64,000 nucleotides of DNA from Paenacidovorax caeni. GTDB lineage: Bacteria; Pseudomonadota; Gammaproteobacteria; Burkholderiales; Burkholderiaceae_C. Numbering within the stretch: the first letter of the stretch is position 1; each line of letters opens with the position of its first letter. Shown piece by piece: positions 30,006 to 39,329 of the stretch. Both the position numbers and the translations under genes were made by a program. The notes beneath the pieces were generated by a model. It saw only the letters and a list, made by a program, of their open reading frames with translations, ran no database searches and had not been told where the DNA came from. Where the stretch lies: positions 1-64,000 of the forward strand of contig NZ_CYIG01000007.1 of NCBI RefSeq assembly GCF_001298675.1. The letters are read 5' to 3'.

Positions 30006-31649
30006 ATGAGAGTCCTGGGCCGCTTGTCCATCCGTACGCGTCTGTATTTCGGCACAGCGTTTTCATTGGTCTTGCTGGTGCTGGTGGGGGGGATGGGCTA
30101 TGTGTCCCTGGACCGCACGCGCACCACGCTGCAGGTGCTGTTCGCCGAGCGCGTGCAGACGTTGACCGACATGTCCGATTTGCGCACCACGCTGGGCGAC
30201 CTGCGCCGCGCGGAGAAGGACATCATCATCAACTACAACAACGCCGTTGAGGTAGGCCAGTTGCGCGAGCGCTGGGGCAAGTCCCTCGCGGCGCTGCGCA
30301 AGAGCCTGGGCGAGGTGCGTGGTGCGCAGGCGGCAGATGCCGCCTTTGCCAAGGCGGTGGACCAGGCGCTGACCGAGATCCAGCAATACGCCGAAGGCAT
30401 CGGCCCCATCTTCGACCGGCTGGAAAATGCCCAGCTCGATGGTGCTGGCGCCGGGGCGTATGCGGACCAGCTCAAGCAGCACATGGAGGCCACCGACCAG
30501 TTGCTCTCCACCCTGGCCCAAAGCGCGCGCCAGCAGATGGACGAGGCGCGCCAGGCGGTGGATGCGCGCACCTCTGCCATGACCGGGCTCATCGGCGTGA
30601 CCCTGCTGGTGGCGCTGGCCGTGCTGGTGCCGCTGACACTGGCCAGCGTGCGCTCCATCACACGCTCGCTGGCGCAGGCGCGGGATTTGGCCGAGCACAT
30701 CGCAGCCGGTGACCTGACGCACGAAATCCGTGCACAGCAGCAGGACGAAGTGGGCCAGCTGGTGCAGGCCATGGGGCGCATGCAGGAGGCGCTGCGCGCC
30801 CTGGTGCACCAGGTGCAGGACGCGGCCGGCAATATCGCCACCGCCAGCGGCGAAATCGCCACGGGCAACCAAGACCTGAGCCTGCGCACGGAGCAGACGG
30901 CTGCCAGCCTGCAGGAAACGGCCTCGTCCATGGAGCTGCTGGCCGGCACCGTGCAAAGCGGCGCCGAGTCCTCGCGCCATGCTAGCGACTATGCGGTGTC
31001 GGCCGCGCAGGTGGCGCAGCGCGGCGGTAGCGTGGTGGAGCAGGTGGTGCAGACCATGGACCAGATATCGGCCAGTTCGCGCAAGATCGCCGACATCACC
31101 GGGGTGATCGACTCCATTGCCTTCCAGACCAACATCCTGGCGCTTAACGCTGCCGTCGAGGCGGCGCGAGCGGGCGAGCAGGGGCGCGGCTTTGCCGTGG
31201 TTGCCGGCGAGGTGCGCACCCTGGCCCAGCGCAGTGCGGCGGCGGCCAGGGAGATCAAGGACCTCATCGGCAACTCCAGCCAGCGCGTGGAAGATGGGTC
31301 GCGCCAGGTGGCGCAGGCGGGCCAGACCATGACCGAGATCGTCGGCAGCGTGCGCCGGGTGTCGGACATCATTGGCGAAGTCACGGCGGCGGCGGCGGAC
31401 CAGCGCGACAACCTCGGCCAGATTCACCAGTCGGTGCGCCAGCTCGACCAAATGACGCAGCAGAACGCGGCGCTGGTGGAGCAGTCGGCGGCGGCCTCCG
31501 AGTCGTTGCGCGAGCAGGCCCGCCTGCTGGCGCAGGCCGTGCGCCAGTTCAAGGTGCGTGCGGGGGGGGGCGCTGCGGACCAGGCCGGGGTGCACATAGA
31601 AGCGCTCGCGGCACCGTCCCTGCGTTCCCTGCCTTCAGCCAGTGCATGA
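30006..31649 (+). CDS. Methyl-accepting chemotaxis protein
   Basis: 547 residues from ATG 30006, preceded by AAGGGG. N-terminal TM about 12-32, periplasmic four-helix-bundle ligand-binding region to about 190, second TM about 195-215, HAMP about 216-270, and a signalling domain with the hairpin tip region [20 protein letters not shown] near 375. No CheR-tethering NWETF-type pentapeptide at the C-terminus. A TAAAGTTA at 29915-29922 resembles a sigma-28 -35 but lacks a matching -10. Ligand unknown. Converges with a paralogue downstream. Confidence 0.93.
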   Translation: MRVLGRLSIRTRLYFGTAFSLVLLVLVGGMGYVSLDRTRTTLQVLFAERVQTLTDMSDLRTTLGDLRRAEKDIIINYNNAVEVGQLRERWGKSLAALRKSLGEVRGAQAADAAFAKAVDQALTEIQQYAEGIGPIFDRLENAQLDGAGAGAYADQLKQHMEATDQLLSTLAQSARQQMDEARQAVDARTSAMTGLIGVTLLVALAVLVPLTLASVRSITRSLAQARDLAEHIAAGDLTHEIRAQQQDEVGQLVQAMGRMQEALRALVHQVQDAAGNIATASGEIATGNQDLSLRTEQTAASLQETASSMELLAGTVQSGAESSRHASDYAVSAAQVAQRGGSVVEQVVQTMDQISASSRKIADITGVIDSIAFQTNILALNAAVEAARAGEQGRGFAVVAGEVRTLAQRSAAAAREIKDLIGNSSQRVEDGSRQVAQAGQTMTEIVGSVRRVSDIIGEVTAAAADQRDNLGQIHQSVRQLDQMTQQNAALVEQSAAASESLREQARLLAQAVRQFKVRAGGGAADQAGVHIEALAAPSLRSLPSASA

Positions 31650-31675
31650 GGCAGGGGTATCGACGCATGGAATAT

Positions 31676-31737
31676 GAGCAAAACGAGCCTCTAGCCCTTG
31701 TGGGGTAAGCGCTAGAAGCTCCTGAAAATATAGCAAA
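31676..31737 (-). repeat. AGCGCTT-type palindromic element between convergent chemoreceptor genes
   Basis: Near-complete copy: on the minus strand, GGAGCTTCTAGCGCTTACCC, then CACAAGGGCTAGAGGCTCGT. The 14-bp arms have two mismatches. Placed between two converging 3' ends, it may act as a shared terminator hairpin. Confidence 0.88.
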
Positions 31738-31740
31738 ATC

Positions 31741-31770
31741 GGTGCCTCAGGGTGCCTCAGGGTGCTGCAA
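31741..31770. repeat. GGTGCCTCAG tandem repeat at a gene end
   Basis: GGTGCCTCAG occurs twice in tandem followed by a partial third unit GGTGCTGCAA. The minus-strand chemoreceptor stop codon lies in the third unit, so unit number could alter the C-terminus. Confidence 0.8.
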
Positions 31771-33382
31771 GGCGCATGCTGGGCGGCACGATCGCCTGGG
31801 GCGGCTGTCCCGGTAGCAGAAACTGGCTCACCAGGCCCGCCAGGTCGTCGGCCTGGACCCGCAGGCTTTCGGTGGCGGCGGAGGATTGCTCCACCAGGGC
31901 CGCATTCTGCTGGGTCATCAGATCCAGGCGCGACAGCGCCGAGTGGATCGACGTGATGTCGTCGTTCTGCGCCTGGCTGCCGGTCTTGATGTCGGCCATC
32001 GTGCGGGCGGCGTCCTGGATCGACGTGACTACCTGCTCCATCGCGCGGCCCGCGTCCGCCGCCAGGCGCGAGCCCGCTTCGACCTGCGCCACCGAGGTGG
32101 CGATCAGTGCCTTGATCTCGCGCGCAGCCTGCGCCGAGCGGTTGGCCAGGCTGCGTACCTCCGTGGCCACCACGGCAAAACCGCGCCCCTGCTCGCCCGC
32201 GCGCGCCGCCTCGACGGCGGCGTTAAGCGCCAGGATGTTGGTCTGGAAGGCAATCGCGTCGATCATTCCCGTGATGTCGGCGATCTTGTGCGAACTGTCC
32301 GATATCTGGTCCATGGTCTGCACCACGTGCGCCACCACGTCCTGGCCCTGGCGGGCCTGGGCCGCGGCCTGGGCCGCGCGTGCCTCGGTGTGGTGCGCGG
32401 TTTCCGCCGAGGCCTGCAGGGCCCGCTTGACATGCTCCAGCGCTGCGGCCGTCTCCTGCAGGCTTGCGGCTGCTTGCTCGGTGCGCTCCGACAGGTTGGC
32501 GTTGCCACTGGCCATGTCGGTGGACGCCGTGTGCAGGCTGTACACCGAGGCGCGCACCTGCTGCGCCAGGTGCCGCAGCGCCGTCTGCATGACCGCCAGC
32601 GACGACAGCATGTGGCCGGTTTCGTCGCGGTCGTGCCCGGTGATGTCGTGGCGCAGGTCGAGCCCGGCCACGCGGTTGGCCGTGTCGCTGGCCAGTGCGA
32701 TGGGGCGCGTGATGCTGCGCACCAGCCACAGCGCCAGCAGCGTGCCCAGCACCAACGAGAGGGCGCCGAACGCCACCAGCGCCAGCCGTGCCTGCCAGCT
32801 CCAGCGGGCTACCCGCAGCGCTGCGGCATCGATGGACTGGCGCTGGGATTGCGTGAGCGCGTCCAGCGCTTTCAGCAAGCCCTGCGACGCGGGCAGGAAC
32901 TGCGTTTCATAGACCTCGCGGATGCGCTGCGTGAGCCCGAAATCGCGCGCCTGCACCAGGGCCGCGCGGGCTTGGTGGAACGCCTGCGCCTGCGTGTTCA
33001 CCTGTGCCAGGCGTTCCTCGTCGGCGGTGCCGGCCAGGCGCCGCGCCAGGGTGTCGATCAGCGCGTCGTATTGCCGCTGTGTCTCGGCGATGTCGGCGCC
33101 CAAGGTCTCTCCGACTTCAGGCTCGGAACTCAGCGCCACGGCCTTGTAGCGCTCGGCGTTGATGGCCTGCAGGCGGTAGGCATCGGCCACCAACCGTTCA
33201 TTCGTTACGCTGCGCTGGACCATGTCGTCGGTCGATTGTCCGATGCGGAGCAAGGACCACAGCCCGATCGCGGAGCCCACCAGGCTCAGGGCCAGTACAG
33301 CAATGAACAGAACCAGCAGGCGCCGGCCCAGGGGGCCGATGGTGGCGCGGACGGGGAGGGGGAGTGTGTGTGGCATGTGCAT
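31757..33382 (-). CDS. Methyl-accepting chemotaxis protein
   Basis: 541 residues from ATG 33382; ATG 33376 and ATG 33418 are alternatives and I see no decisive ribosome binding site. TM about 20-40, periplasmic helical bundle about 45-190, TM about 192-212, HAMP to about 265, and a signalling domain with [20 protein letters not shown], identical in this stretch to the neighbour. The periplasmic half differs, so a different signal is likely. No C-terminal CheR-binding pentapeptide. Confidence 0.92.
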   Translation of the reverse strand: MHMPHTLPLPVRATIGPLGRRLLVLFIAVLALSLVGSAIGLWSLLRIGQSTDDMVQRSVTNERLVADAYRLQAINAERYKAVALSSEPEVGETLGADIAETQRQYDALIDTLARRLAGTADEERLAQVNTQAQAFHQARAALVQARDFGLTQRIREVYETQFLPASQGLLKALDALTQSQRQSIDAAALRVARWSWQARLALVAFGALSLVLGTLLALWLVRSITRPIALASDTANRVAGLDLRHDITGHDRDETGHMLSSLAVMQTALRHLAQQVRASVYSLHTASTDMASGNANLSERTEQAAASLQETAAALEHVKRALQASAETAHHTEARAAQAAAQARQGQDVVAHVVQTMDQISDSSHKIADITGMIDAIAFQTNILALNAAVEAARAGEQGRGFAVVATEVRSLANRSAQAAREIKALIATSVAQVEAGSRLAADAGRAMEQVVTSIQDAARTMADIKTGSQAQNDDITSIHSALSRLDLMTQQNAALVEQSSAATESLRVQADDLAGLVSQFLLPGQPPQAIVPPSMRLAAP

Positions 33383-33604
33383 GCGCCGACCGCCAAGACG
33401 GTCAAGTGGATCCGCCACATACTGTGCCGCCCAATTGTGACAATGTGTTTTCGCGCGAACGATCCCTGAGGACGTTCCGCACGCATCGTCGCGCCGCGTG
33501 CCTCTGCGGCTTCGGGCGGTCTGCCGCGGTGCAAATGCTCGCAGAAGCGACGGCTATGGCGGCGCTTTACGCCTTGCCGCCCCTGCCGACCCGCAGCGCC
33601 CTCG

Positions 33605-34024
33605 CTAGATGGTCGGGTGGCTGCCGCTGCGGACTGCGGGCACGGCTTGCGCCAGCAGCCAGCCCTGGTCGTGGATGGCGTCGCACAGGTGGTGCCCATC
33701 GGCGTGGTAATGGATCTCGGTGCCTGGGGGCGCCTCCAGCGCCGGCAGCAATGCATGCAGCAACGCCAGTGCGCGTGGCAGGTCGGACACTGAGATGTCC
33801 ACCCGCATGAAGGTGGCGGCGCGTTTGCCGTTGGCATGCCGCTCGCCCAGGGAATCGCCCCAGCCCACGACCGTGCCCAGCCCTTCGGCCTGCAGCGCCT
33901 GGTCGATGCGTTCTTCGCGCAGGTGCAGCGGGTCGGCGGCATGGCGCGCCACGGGGATGCGCACGTAGACGAAGAATTGCGGCACCTCGCGGTGGGCGTA
34001 GCGGTCATCGGGCGGGAGTTGCAT
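33605..34024 (-). CDS. Conserved-looking hypothetical protein, 139 residues
   Basis: ATG 34024 (MQLPPDDRYAHREVPQFFVY) to 33605. Alternating beta/alpha pattern suggests a small two-layer fold: FFVYVRIPVARHAADPLHLR, then VGWGDSLGERH, then TFMRVDISVSDLPRALALLH. Ends GSHPTI. No catalytic motif recognised, no signal peptide. It is last in the rnb-tonB-aroE-mtgA-ruvC direction, but 170 bp after ruvC, so it may have its own promoter. Confidence 0.6.
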   Translation of the reverse strand: MQLPPDDRYAHREVPQFFVYVRIPVARHAADPLHLREERIDQALQAEGLGTVVGWGDSLGERHANGKRAATFMRVDISVSDLPRALALLHALLPALEAPPGTEIHYHADGHHLCDAIHDQGWLLAQAVPAVRSGSHPTI

Positions 34025-34194
34025 GCGGTTCTTTCTACACCAAGCGCTGCTTTTGCGCTGGCAAAGGACTTTGCCGCCCTCGCGCACGCGTTTCTGTGGG
34101 CGCCAGCACTGGCGCATGGCCTGCCTGCGTGCCCTGCGCGGCACGGCTTGGCAGGTGCCAATGCCGGCGAGGGCGGGCCCCGCCATGCCGTGGC

Positions 34195-34755
34195 TCAGTA
34201 GCTGCGGCCGCCTTTGTACATGGCGTGCTGGCGGCGTTGCAGTGGCGCCACGGCGGCGAGGCGCCCCATGGCGGCGCCCGCGTGGGCGTGGGTGATGGCC
34301 AACCCCAGCGCGTCGGCCGCGTCGGTGCCTGGCAGGCCGGGCAATTCGAGCAGACGGCGCACCATCTCCTGGACCTGGGTCTTGGCAGCGCGGCCGTGGC
34401 CGACCACCGCCTTTTTCATCTGCAGCGCCGTGTATTCGGCCACGGGCAGGTTGGCGTTGACCAGCGCGGTCAGCGCCGCGCCACGTGCCTGGCCCAGCAG
34501 CAGGGTGGATTGGGGGTTGACGTTGACGAACACGATCTCAACCGCGGCCGTGTCGGGCTGGTAGCGCGCCGCCACTTCGGTGATGCCGTCGAACAGCAGC
34601 TTAAGCCGCCCGGGCAGGTCGCCCAGTGCAGGCGCAGCGCGGGTGCCTGTGGTGCGGATGGTGCCGCTGGCCACGTAGCGCAGGTGGTGGCCCTCCAAGT
34701 CCACCACGCCGAAGCCGGTGGTCTGCAAGCCGGGGTCGATGCCGAGGATGCGCAT
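34195..34755 (-). CDS. ruvC: Holliday junction endonuclease RuvC
   Basis: 186 residues from ATG 34755. Catalytic acidic residues: D7 in [16 protein letters not shown] near 69 in [13 protein letters not shown], and the D pair in [16 protein letters not shown] near 140. It resolves Holliday junctions. ruvA and ruvB are not in this window. Starts 8 bp after mtgA ends. Confidence 0.96.
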   Translation of the reverse strand: MRILGIDPGLQTTGFGVVDLEGHHLRYVASGTIRTTGTRAAPALGDLPGRLKLLFDGITEVAARYQPDTAAVEIVFVNVNPQSTLLLGQARGAALTALVNANLPVAEYTALQMKKAVVGHGRAAKTQVQEMVRRLLELPGLPGTDAADALGLAITHAHAGAAMGRLAAVAPLQRRQHAMYKGGRSY

Positions 34756-34763
34756 GGGGTTTC

Positions 34764-35471
34764 TCAGGGCAGCTGCGCCGAGGGCATGCGCGCCAGGATG
34801 GTGCGGGCGCGCTGCGCCAGATAGGGCGAGCCGGGCTGCTTCTCGTAGTGCTTGGGCGCGGGCAACATCACCGCCAGGCGGGCGGCTTCGGCCGGCGCCA
34901 GTTGCGCGGCGCTCTTGCGGTAGTAGTGCTGCGCGGCGGCCTCGGCGCCGAACACGCCGGCGCCCCATTCCACGCTGTTGAGGTAGATCTCCAGGATGCG
35001 CTGTTTGGACAGCAGGTGCTCCAGCGCAAAGGCCAGCACCAGCTCCTGCCCCTTGCGCAGCAGGGTGCGCTCGCCTGACAGCAGCAGGTTCTTGGCCAAC
35101 TGCTGGGTGATGGTGGAGCCGCCGCGAATCTTGGGTGGGCGCTGGGCCGTGGCGCGTGCTTCGGCCTTGGCATTGCGTGCGCGTGCCTTTTCGATGGCGC
35201 TCCACTCCACGCCGTCGTGGTGGACGAAGCCGTCGTCCTCCGAAGCCAGCACGGCGCGCTTGAGGTGGTCGGAAATCTGCGTGTAAGGCACCCACTGCTG
35301 GCGCCAGCGCAGGCCGCCGGGGCTGCGCCACAGCGCCCAGGCCTCGGAGCGTTGGAAGGTGGTGGACTGCGGTGCGACCCACGCCATGGCCGCGATGCGC
35401 CCGATAAAAAACAGCTGCAGGCCCAGGGCTGCCAGCAGCAGCAGCGCCACCCAGCGTGCCAGCGCCTTCAT
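34764..35471 (-). CDS. mtgA: Monofunctional peptidoglycan glycosyltransferase MtgA
   Basis: 235 residues from ATG 35471, four-base overlap with aroE. N-terminal TM anchor about 7-27, then a GT51 domain: [17 protein letters not shown] near 80 (catalytic Glu), [19 protein letters not shown] near 118, and [20 protein letters not shown] near 160. No transpeptidase domain. It extends glycan strands using lipid II. Confidence 0.95.
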   Translation of the reverse strand: MKALARWVALLLLAALGLQLFFIGRIAAMAWVAPQSTTFQRSEAWALWRSPGGLRWRQQWVPYTQISDHLKRAVLASEDDGFVHHDGVEWSAIEKARARNAKAEARATAQRPPKIRGGSTITQQLAKNLLLSGERTLLRKGQELVLAFALEHLLSKQRILEIYLNSVEWGAGVFGAEAAAQHYYRKSAAQLAPAEAARLAVMLPAPKHYEKQPGSPYLAQRARTILARMPSAQLP

Positions 35472-36301
35472 GCCATGGCGCTGCGCAGTTCGGCCAGCAC
35501 CTGGGCCGAGGGCGGGCGCACGCCGCGCCAGAGCGCAAAGGCTTCGGCGGCTTGCTCTACCAGCATGCCCAGGCCGTCGCGCGGCTGGGCGCCGTGGCGC
35601 GCGGCCCAGTCGAGGAAGGGCTGTGCAGCAGCGCCATACATCATGTCGTAGGCCAGGCTGCCGGGGCGCAGCACACGCGCTGGCACCGGCACCTCGGCAC
35701 CGGCGAGGCTGCTCGCAGTGGCGTTGATGATGATATCGAAATCGCGCTCCAGGGCTTGCATATCAAGCGCTAGTAGCTCTGTTTTTTGTAGCGTTGCGAG
35801 GGGCGCGTGGGCCTGCACCAGCGCCTGGGCGCGGGCGGCCGTGCGGTTCACCACGGCCACGCTGCGGGGGCCTTCATGCAGCAGTGGGCCCAGCACCCCA
35901 GCGGCGGCGCCGCCCGCCCCCACGAGCAGCACGTCGCACCCGGCCAGCGGCACGCCAGCGTTGCGCTGGATGTCGGCCACGAGGCCCAGGCCGTCGGTGT
36001 TGTCGGCGTGGATGGCGCCGTCCTGGAAGACCAGCGTGTTGGCGGCTGCGGCAAGCTGCACGCGCTCGCTGCGCGTGGTAGCGCACTGCGCGGCTTCGAG
36101 TTTGAACGGCACGGTGACGTTGCAGCCGCGCCCGCCCGCTTGGGCGAACGTGCGCACGGCCTGAGCGAAGCCGTCCAGCGGCACAAGCTGGCGGGTGTAC
36201 TGGAGGTTCTGCCCGGTCAGGGCGGCGAAGCGGCTGTGGATCCAGGGAGAGCGGCTGTGCTCTACCGGGTTGCCCATCACGCAGTAGGTATCGAGGCTCA
36301 T
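35468..36301 (-). CDS. aroE: Shikimate dehydrogenase AroE
   Basis: 277 residues from ATG 36301, overlapping the tonB-like stop. [20 protein letters not shown] near 7, VTVPFKLEA near 63 (catalytic Lys), NTDGLG near 101, NADP-binding [16 protein letters not shown] near 126. It reduces 3-dehydroshikimate. Odd: about residues 168-185 ([17 protein letters not shown]) are encoded by an almost full palindromic repeat copy, in the linker before the conserved [10 protein letters not shown]. Confidence 0.95.
   Translation of the reverse strand: MSLDTYCVMGNPVEHSRSPWIHSRFAALTGQNLQYTRQLVPLDGFAQAVRTFAQAGGRGCNVTVPFKLEAAQCATTRSERVQLAAAANTLVFQDGAIHADNTDGLGLVADIQRNAGVPLAGCDVLLVGAGGAAAGVLGPLLHEGPRSVAVVNRTAARAQALVQAHAPLATLQKTELLALDMQALERDFDIIINATASSLAGAEVPVPARVLRPGSLAYDMMYGAAAQPFLDWAARHGAQPRDGLGMLVEQAAEAFALWRGVRPPSAQVLAELRSAMA
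35751..35795 (-). repeat. AGCGCTT-type palindromic element inside aroE
   Basis: On the gene strand: GCTACAAAAAACAGAGCTAC, then TAGCGCTTGATATGCAAGCC. The most complete coding copy, containing both arms. Translated frame [15 protein letters not shown]. Confidence 0.85.
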
Positions 36302-37176
36302 GGCTTGGCGGAGGCGGTGCCCGCACTGGCTTCCAGCGTCTGCTCGCGCGTGAACTTGAAGCGCGAGACCACGGCGATCTGGTCGGCCTTGCGGCGCATT
36401 TCAGGGTTGAAGGTGCCGAAGGGGCCTGCCGCGCGGGCGATGGCCTCGGCACGGCGGTCCAGCAGGGCGTTGCCCGAGCCCTGCACGATCTCGGTGGCGA
36501 GCACGCGGCCGTCGTGGTTGACGGTGATGATCATCACCAGCTCGCCATAAAGCTTCTTGCCTGCCTTCTCGGGAAAGTTGGCCGTGCCCTTGTCCTCGAC
36601 CTTGCGGCGCAGCGCGTCGTAGTAGACAGCGTAGGCTTCCTCGCGCACGGCGGGGCTGATGTAGCGCTTCTTGGGGCGGGCGTTTTCCTCGTTGATGCGC
36701 TTTTCAATCTCGGCCAACAGTTTCACGAGCTGGCGCCGCTTGAGCTCCTGCGCCGCCTGCTCGCTGCTGCGGCTGGGGGTCTGCGCCTCGGTCTTGGGCA
36801 TCTGCGCCACCTGCTGGCGCAGCTGGGCCAGCAGCAGGGTTTGCTGCTCGTGCATGGCGTCAAGCTGGCGCTGCGCTTCTTCGAAGTCGTCGCCCACGGT
36901 GGTCAGCGCGGCGTAGGGCAGGGGGCTGGTGGCGCGCCCCTGGGCAGCGTCGCCGCCGCCCGCCAGCGAAGCTTGCGCGATGGCCTGGGCCTTGTCCGGT
37001 GCTTCGGTGGACTTGGCGTTCACCAGGATGACTTCCAGCGGCGTGTCCTGAAACACCCGGTTGAAGCCTTCCGGATCGACGAAGCGCACCGTGAGCAGTG
37101 CCGCGTGCACGGCGAATGACACGCCCAGCGCCAGCTGCAGCGTGCTCAGACGAAGGAGGAAGGAGGGGGCTTTCAT
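36298..37176 (-). CDS. TonB-like energy transducer with coiled-coil spacer
   Basis: 292 residues from ATG 37176, one base after the rnb stop. N-terminal TM helix about 12-30 with SxxxH (SFAVH), typical of TonB/TolA anchors. C-terminal TonB domain about 205-285 (LYGELVMIITVNHDGRVLAT, then GSGNALLDRRAEAIARAAGP). The usual Pro-rich periplasmic spacer is missing; instead there is a long Glu/Gln-rich helical region (about 95-180). No exbB/exbD beside it. It probably transmits proton-motive force to the outer membrane. Confidence 0.82.
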   Translation of the reverse strand: MKAPSFLLRLSTLQLALGVSFAVHAALLTVRFVDPEGFNRVFQDTPLEVILVNAKSTEAPDKAQAIAQASLAGGGDAAQGRATSPLPYAALTTVGDDFEEAQRQLDAMHEQQTLLLAQLRQQVAQMPKTEAQTPSRSSEQAAQELKRRQLVKLLAEIEKRINEENARPKKRYISPAVREEAYAVYYDALRRKVEDKGTANFPEKAGKKLYGELVMIITVNHDGRVLATEIVQGSGNALLDRRAEAIARAAGPFGTFNPEMRRKADQIAVVSRFKFTREQTLEASAGTASAKP

Positions 37177-37177
37177 C

Positions 37178-39247
37178 TCATGGGGCGGGGCTGGCGTTGT
37201 CGTTGGCCTCGTTCACGTCCACGGCGATGGCGATGGGGCCGGCCACGGCGCTGTCGTCGTCGTCCTCGTCCACGGGGCCATCGTCGCTGGGGTCGGTGGG
37301 GTCGTCCAGGCGCTCGGTCACCGTACCGTTCACAGACAGCGTGATCTCATCGATCTCGCCGAGCTGCACGCGCACGCGCGCGCCGCGCTCCAGGTTCTGC
37401 GCGCCCAGCACGGGCAGCACCAGCGGCAGGTTGTCAGCACGCACCAGGAAGTCGCCGCCGCCGCGCCCGTCCTTGATGACGGTGGCGTCCAGCGCAGCGA
37501 TCTGGTTTTGCTGCAGGTACTTGAGTGTCCAGAAACGCTCCATGCCGGCCTGGTAGCCGTTGTAGGCGCTGTAGGCGGTGTCGAAGCTGCTGATGATGCC
37601 AAACAGCTCTGCGTCCTTGGGCTTGAACGGCGCGGCCAGCGCAGCGGTTTTGCCATGGCGCGCGCAGGCAATGATCTGCCACTGGTTCACCAGGTCCACG
37701 TAGCGGCGCAGCGGCGAGGTGGCCCAGGCGTAGCTCTTCACCCCAATGCCGGCGTGCGGCAGCGCCTTGGTGGACATGCGCACCTTCATGCCCGGTGCCA
37801 GGCTGGCCTGGCTGCGGTAGATGCCCGGCACGCCGTGCTCGGCCAGCATCTGGCCCCAGGTGCTGTTGGCGACGATGGCGGCTTCGGCCACGATCAGGTC
37901 GAGCGGCGCGCCGCGCTTGCGTGTGCCGATGGTGACGGTTTCGCTGCCATCGGGTTCGGCGCCGTCGTTGCCCGCCAGGCGGAAGGTGTAGTCGGGCCGG
38001 TTGAAGGTCTCGGGCTTGCCACGCACCAGCTCGCGCCCCGCCTTGAGTTTTTGCGCCAGCTTGTACAAAAATGAGAGCTGCTCGCGCAGGTCCAGTAAGG
38101 CTTGGGGCGTGTTTTCGACCTGAATCGAAGGATCTTGCAGCCAGGCCTCGGTGACGATGTGGTCCAACTGGTCGTGGCGCAGGTTTACGGCCACGGGTAC
38201 GCGCTCCAGGCGCGTTTCGGTGGCCGTGATCTCCAGTGTCGCCTCGTCAATGGTGGCGTACAGCGACACGGCCGGATTGGCGCGGCCCTCGTCCAGGGTA
38301 TAGATCTGCACCACCGCGTCGGGCAGCATGGTGATCTTGTAGCCCGGCATGTAGACGGTGGACAGGCGCGTGCGGCCCACCTTGTCCAGTTCGCCGCCGG
38401 GCTGGATGGCCAGGCCGGGCGCGGCAATGTGGATGCCCAGGGTGACGGTGCCTGTGCCCAGACCCTGCACGGAGAGCGCATCGTCGATCTCGGTGGTGGC
38501 AGAGTCGTCGATCGAGTAGGCCTGCACCGGCGCCAGCGGCAGGTCGTCCGGGGGCTGCGGTGCGTTCAGCGGCGGGAAGCCTGTGCCCTTGGGGAAGTTT
38601 TCAAACAGGAAACGCTTCCAGTGGAACTGGTAGCTCGAATCAATCGCGCCGGCAGCCTGCAGCAGATCCAGCGGTGCCTTGTGCGTGTTGCGGCTGGCTT
38701 CGACCACCGCTTTGTACTCGGGCGCGTTCTTGTCCGGGCGGAACAGAATTTTGTAAAGCTGCTCGCGGATGGGCTGGGGGCAGGTGCCTGCGGCCAATTC
38801 GGCGGCCCAGGCGTCGATTTGTGCCTGGATCTGTTTTTTCTTCTCGATGGCGGCCAGCGCCTGCTGCACGATCTCGGCGGGCGCCTTCTTGAAGCGGCCC
38901 TTGCCAGCGCGGCGGAAGTAGTGCGGCGCCTCGAACAACGCCAGCAGCATGCCGGCCTGCTCCGTCACCGGGGCGCTGGCGGAGAAGTAGTCGCGCGCCA
39001 GATCGGCGAAGCCAAACTCCTCATCGGGGGCGAATTCCCAGGCCAGTTGCAGCTCCACGCTGGCGGCGATGGTGCGCGCCTGCTCGAGCAGCTCCGCAGG
39101 TGCGGGCTTGTCGAATTTCAGCAGGATATTGGCGGCCTTGGCCTTGACCCGTTTGCCCGAGTCGAGCTCGATTTGGGCCGAGCTTTCGGCTTCGGAGAGG
39201 ATGCGGCCAGCGAGAAATTTGCCGGCTTCGTCGAACAGTGCATGCAT
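37178..39247 (-). CDS. rnb: Exoribonuclease of the RNase II/RNB family
   Basis: 689 residues from ATG 39247 (MHALFDEAGKFLAGRILSE). RNB catalytic domain about 235-560 with the Mg-binding aspartate cluster IDDSATTEIDDALS near 240, and YAWATSPLRRYVDLVNQWQI near 500. An S1-like C-terminal domain precedes an acidic tail (about 640-670, DPTDPSDDGPVDEDDDDSAV). It degrades RNA 3' to 5'. First gene of the minus-strand operon. A half copy of the dispersed palindrome encodes LREQLSFLYK in antisense orientation. Confidence 0.9.
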   Translation of the reverse strand: MHALFDEAGKFLAGRILSEAESSAQIELDSGKRVKAKAANILLKFDKPAPAELLEQARTIAASVELQLAWEFAPDEEFGFADLARDYFSASAPVTEQAGMLLALFEAPHYFRRAGKGRFKKAPAEIVQQALAAIEKKKQIQAQIDAWAAELAAGTCPQPIREQLYKILFRPDKNAPEYKAVVEASRNTHKAPLDLLQAAGAIDSSYQFHWKRFLFENFPKGTGFPPLNAPQPPDDLPLAPVQAYSIDDSATTEIDDALSVQGLGTGTVTLGIHIAAPGLAIQPGGELDKVGRTRLSTVYMPGYKITMLPDAVVQIYTLDEGRANPAVSLYATIDEATLEITATETRLERVPVAVNLRHDQLDHIVTEAWLQDPSIQVENTPQALLDLREQLSFLYKLAQKLKAGRELVRGKPETFNRPDYTFRLAGNDGAEPDGSETVTIGTRKRGAPLDLIVAEAAIVANSTWGQMLAEHGVPGIYRSQASLAPGMKVRMSTKALPHAGIGVKSYAWATSPLRRYVDLVNQWQIIACARHGKTAALAAPFKPKDAELFGIISSFDTAYSAYNGYQAGMERFWTLKYLQQNQIAALDATVIKDGRGGGDFLVRADNLPLVLPVLGAQNLERGARVRVQLGEIDEITLSVNGTVTERLDDPTDPSDDGPVDEDDDDSAVAGPIAIAVDVNEANDNASPAP
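38060..38092 (+). repeat. AGCGCTT-type palindromic element fragment inside rnb (antisense)
   Basis: Plus strand TTGTACAAAAATGAGAGCTG, CTCGCGCAGG; the gene reads the other strand as LREQLSFLYK. Half element only. Confidence 0.6.
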
Positions 39248-39329
39248 GGGCGCCGATTCTCCCATGTTGTTTCATGGCGCCGGCTGCATGCTCTATATGA
39301 TCCGCTGCTTTCCTCTTCTCTCCTGACCC

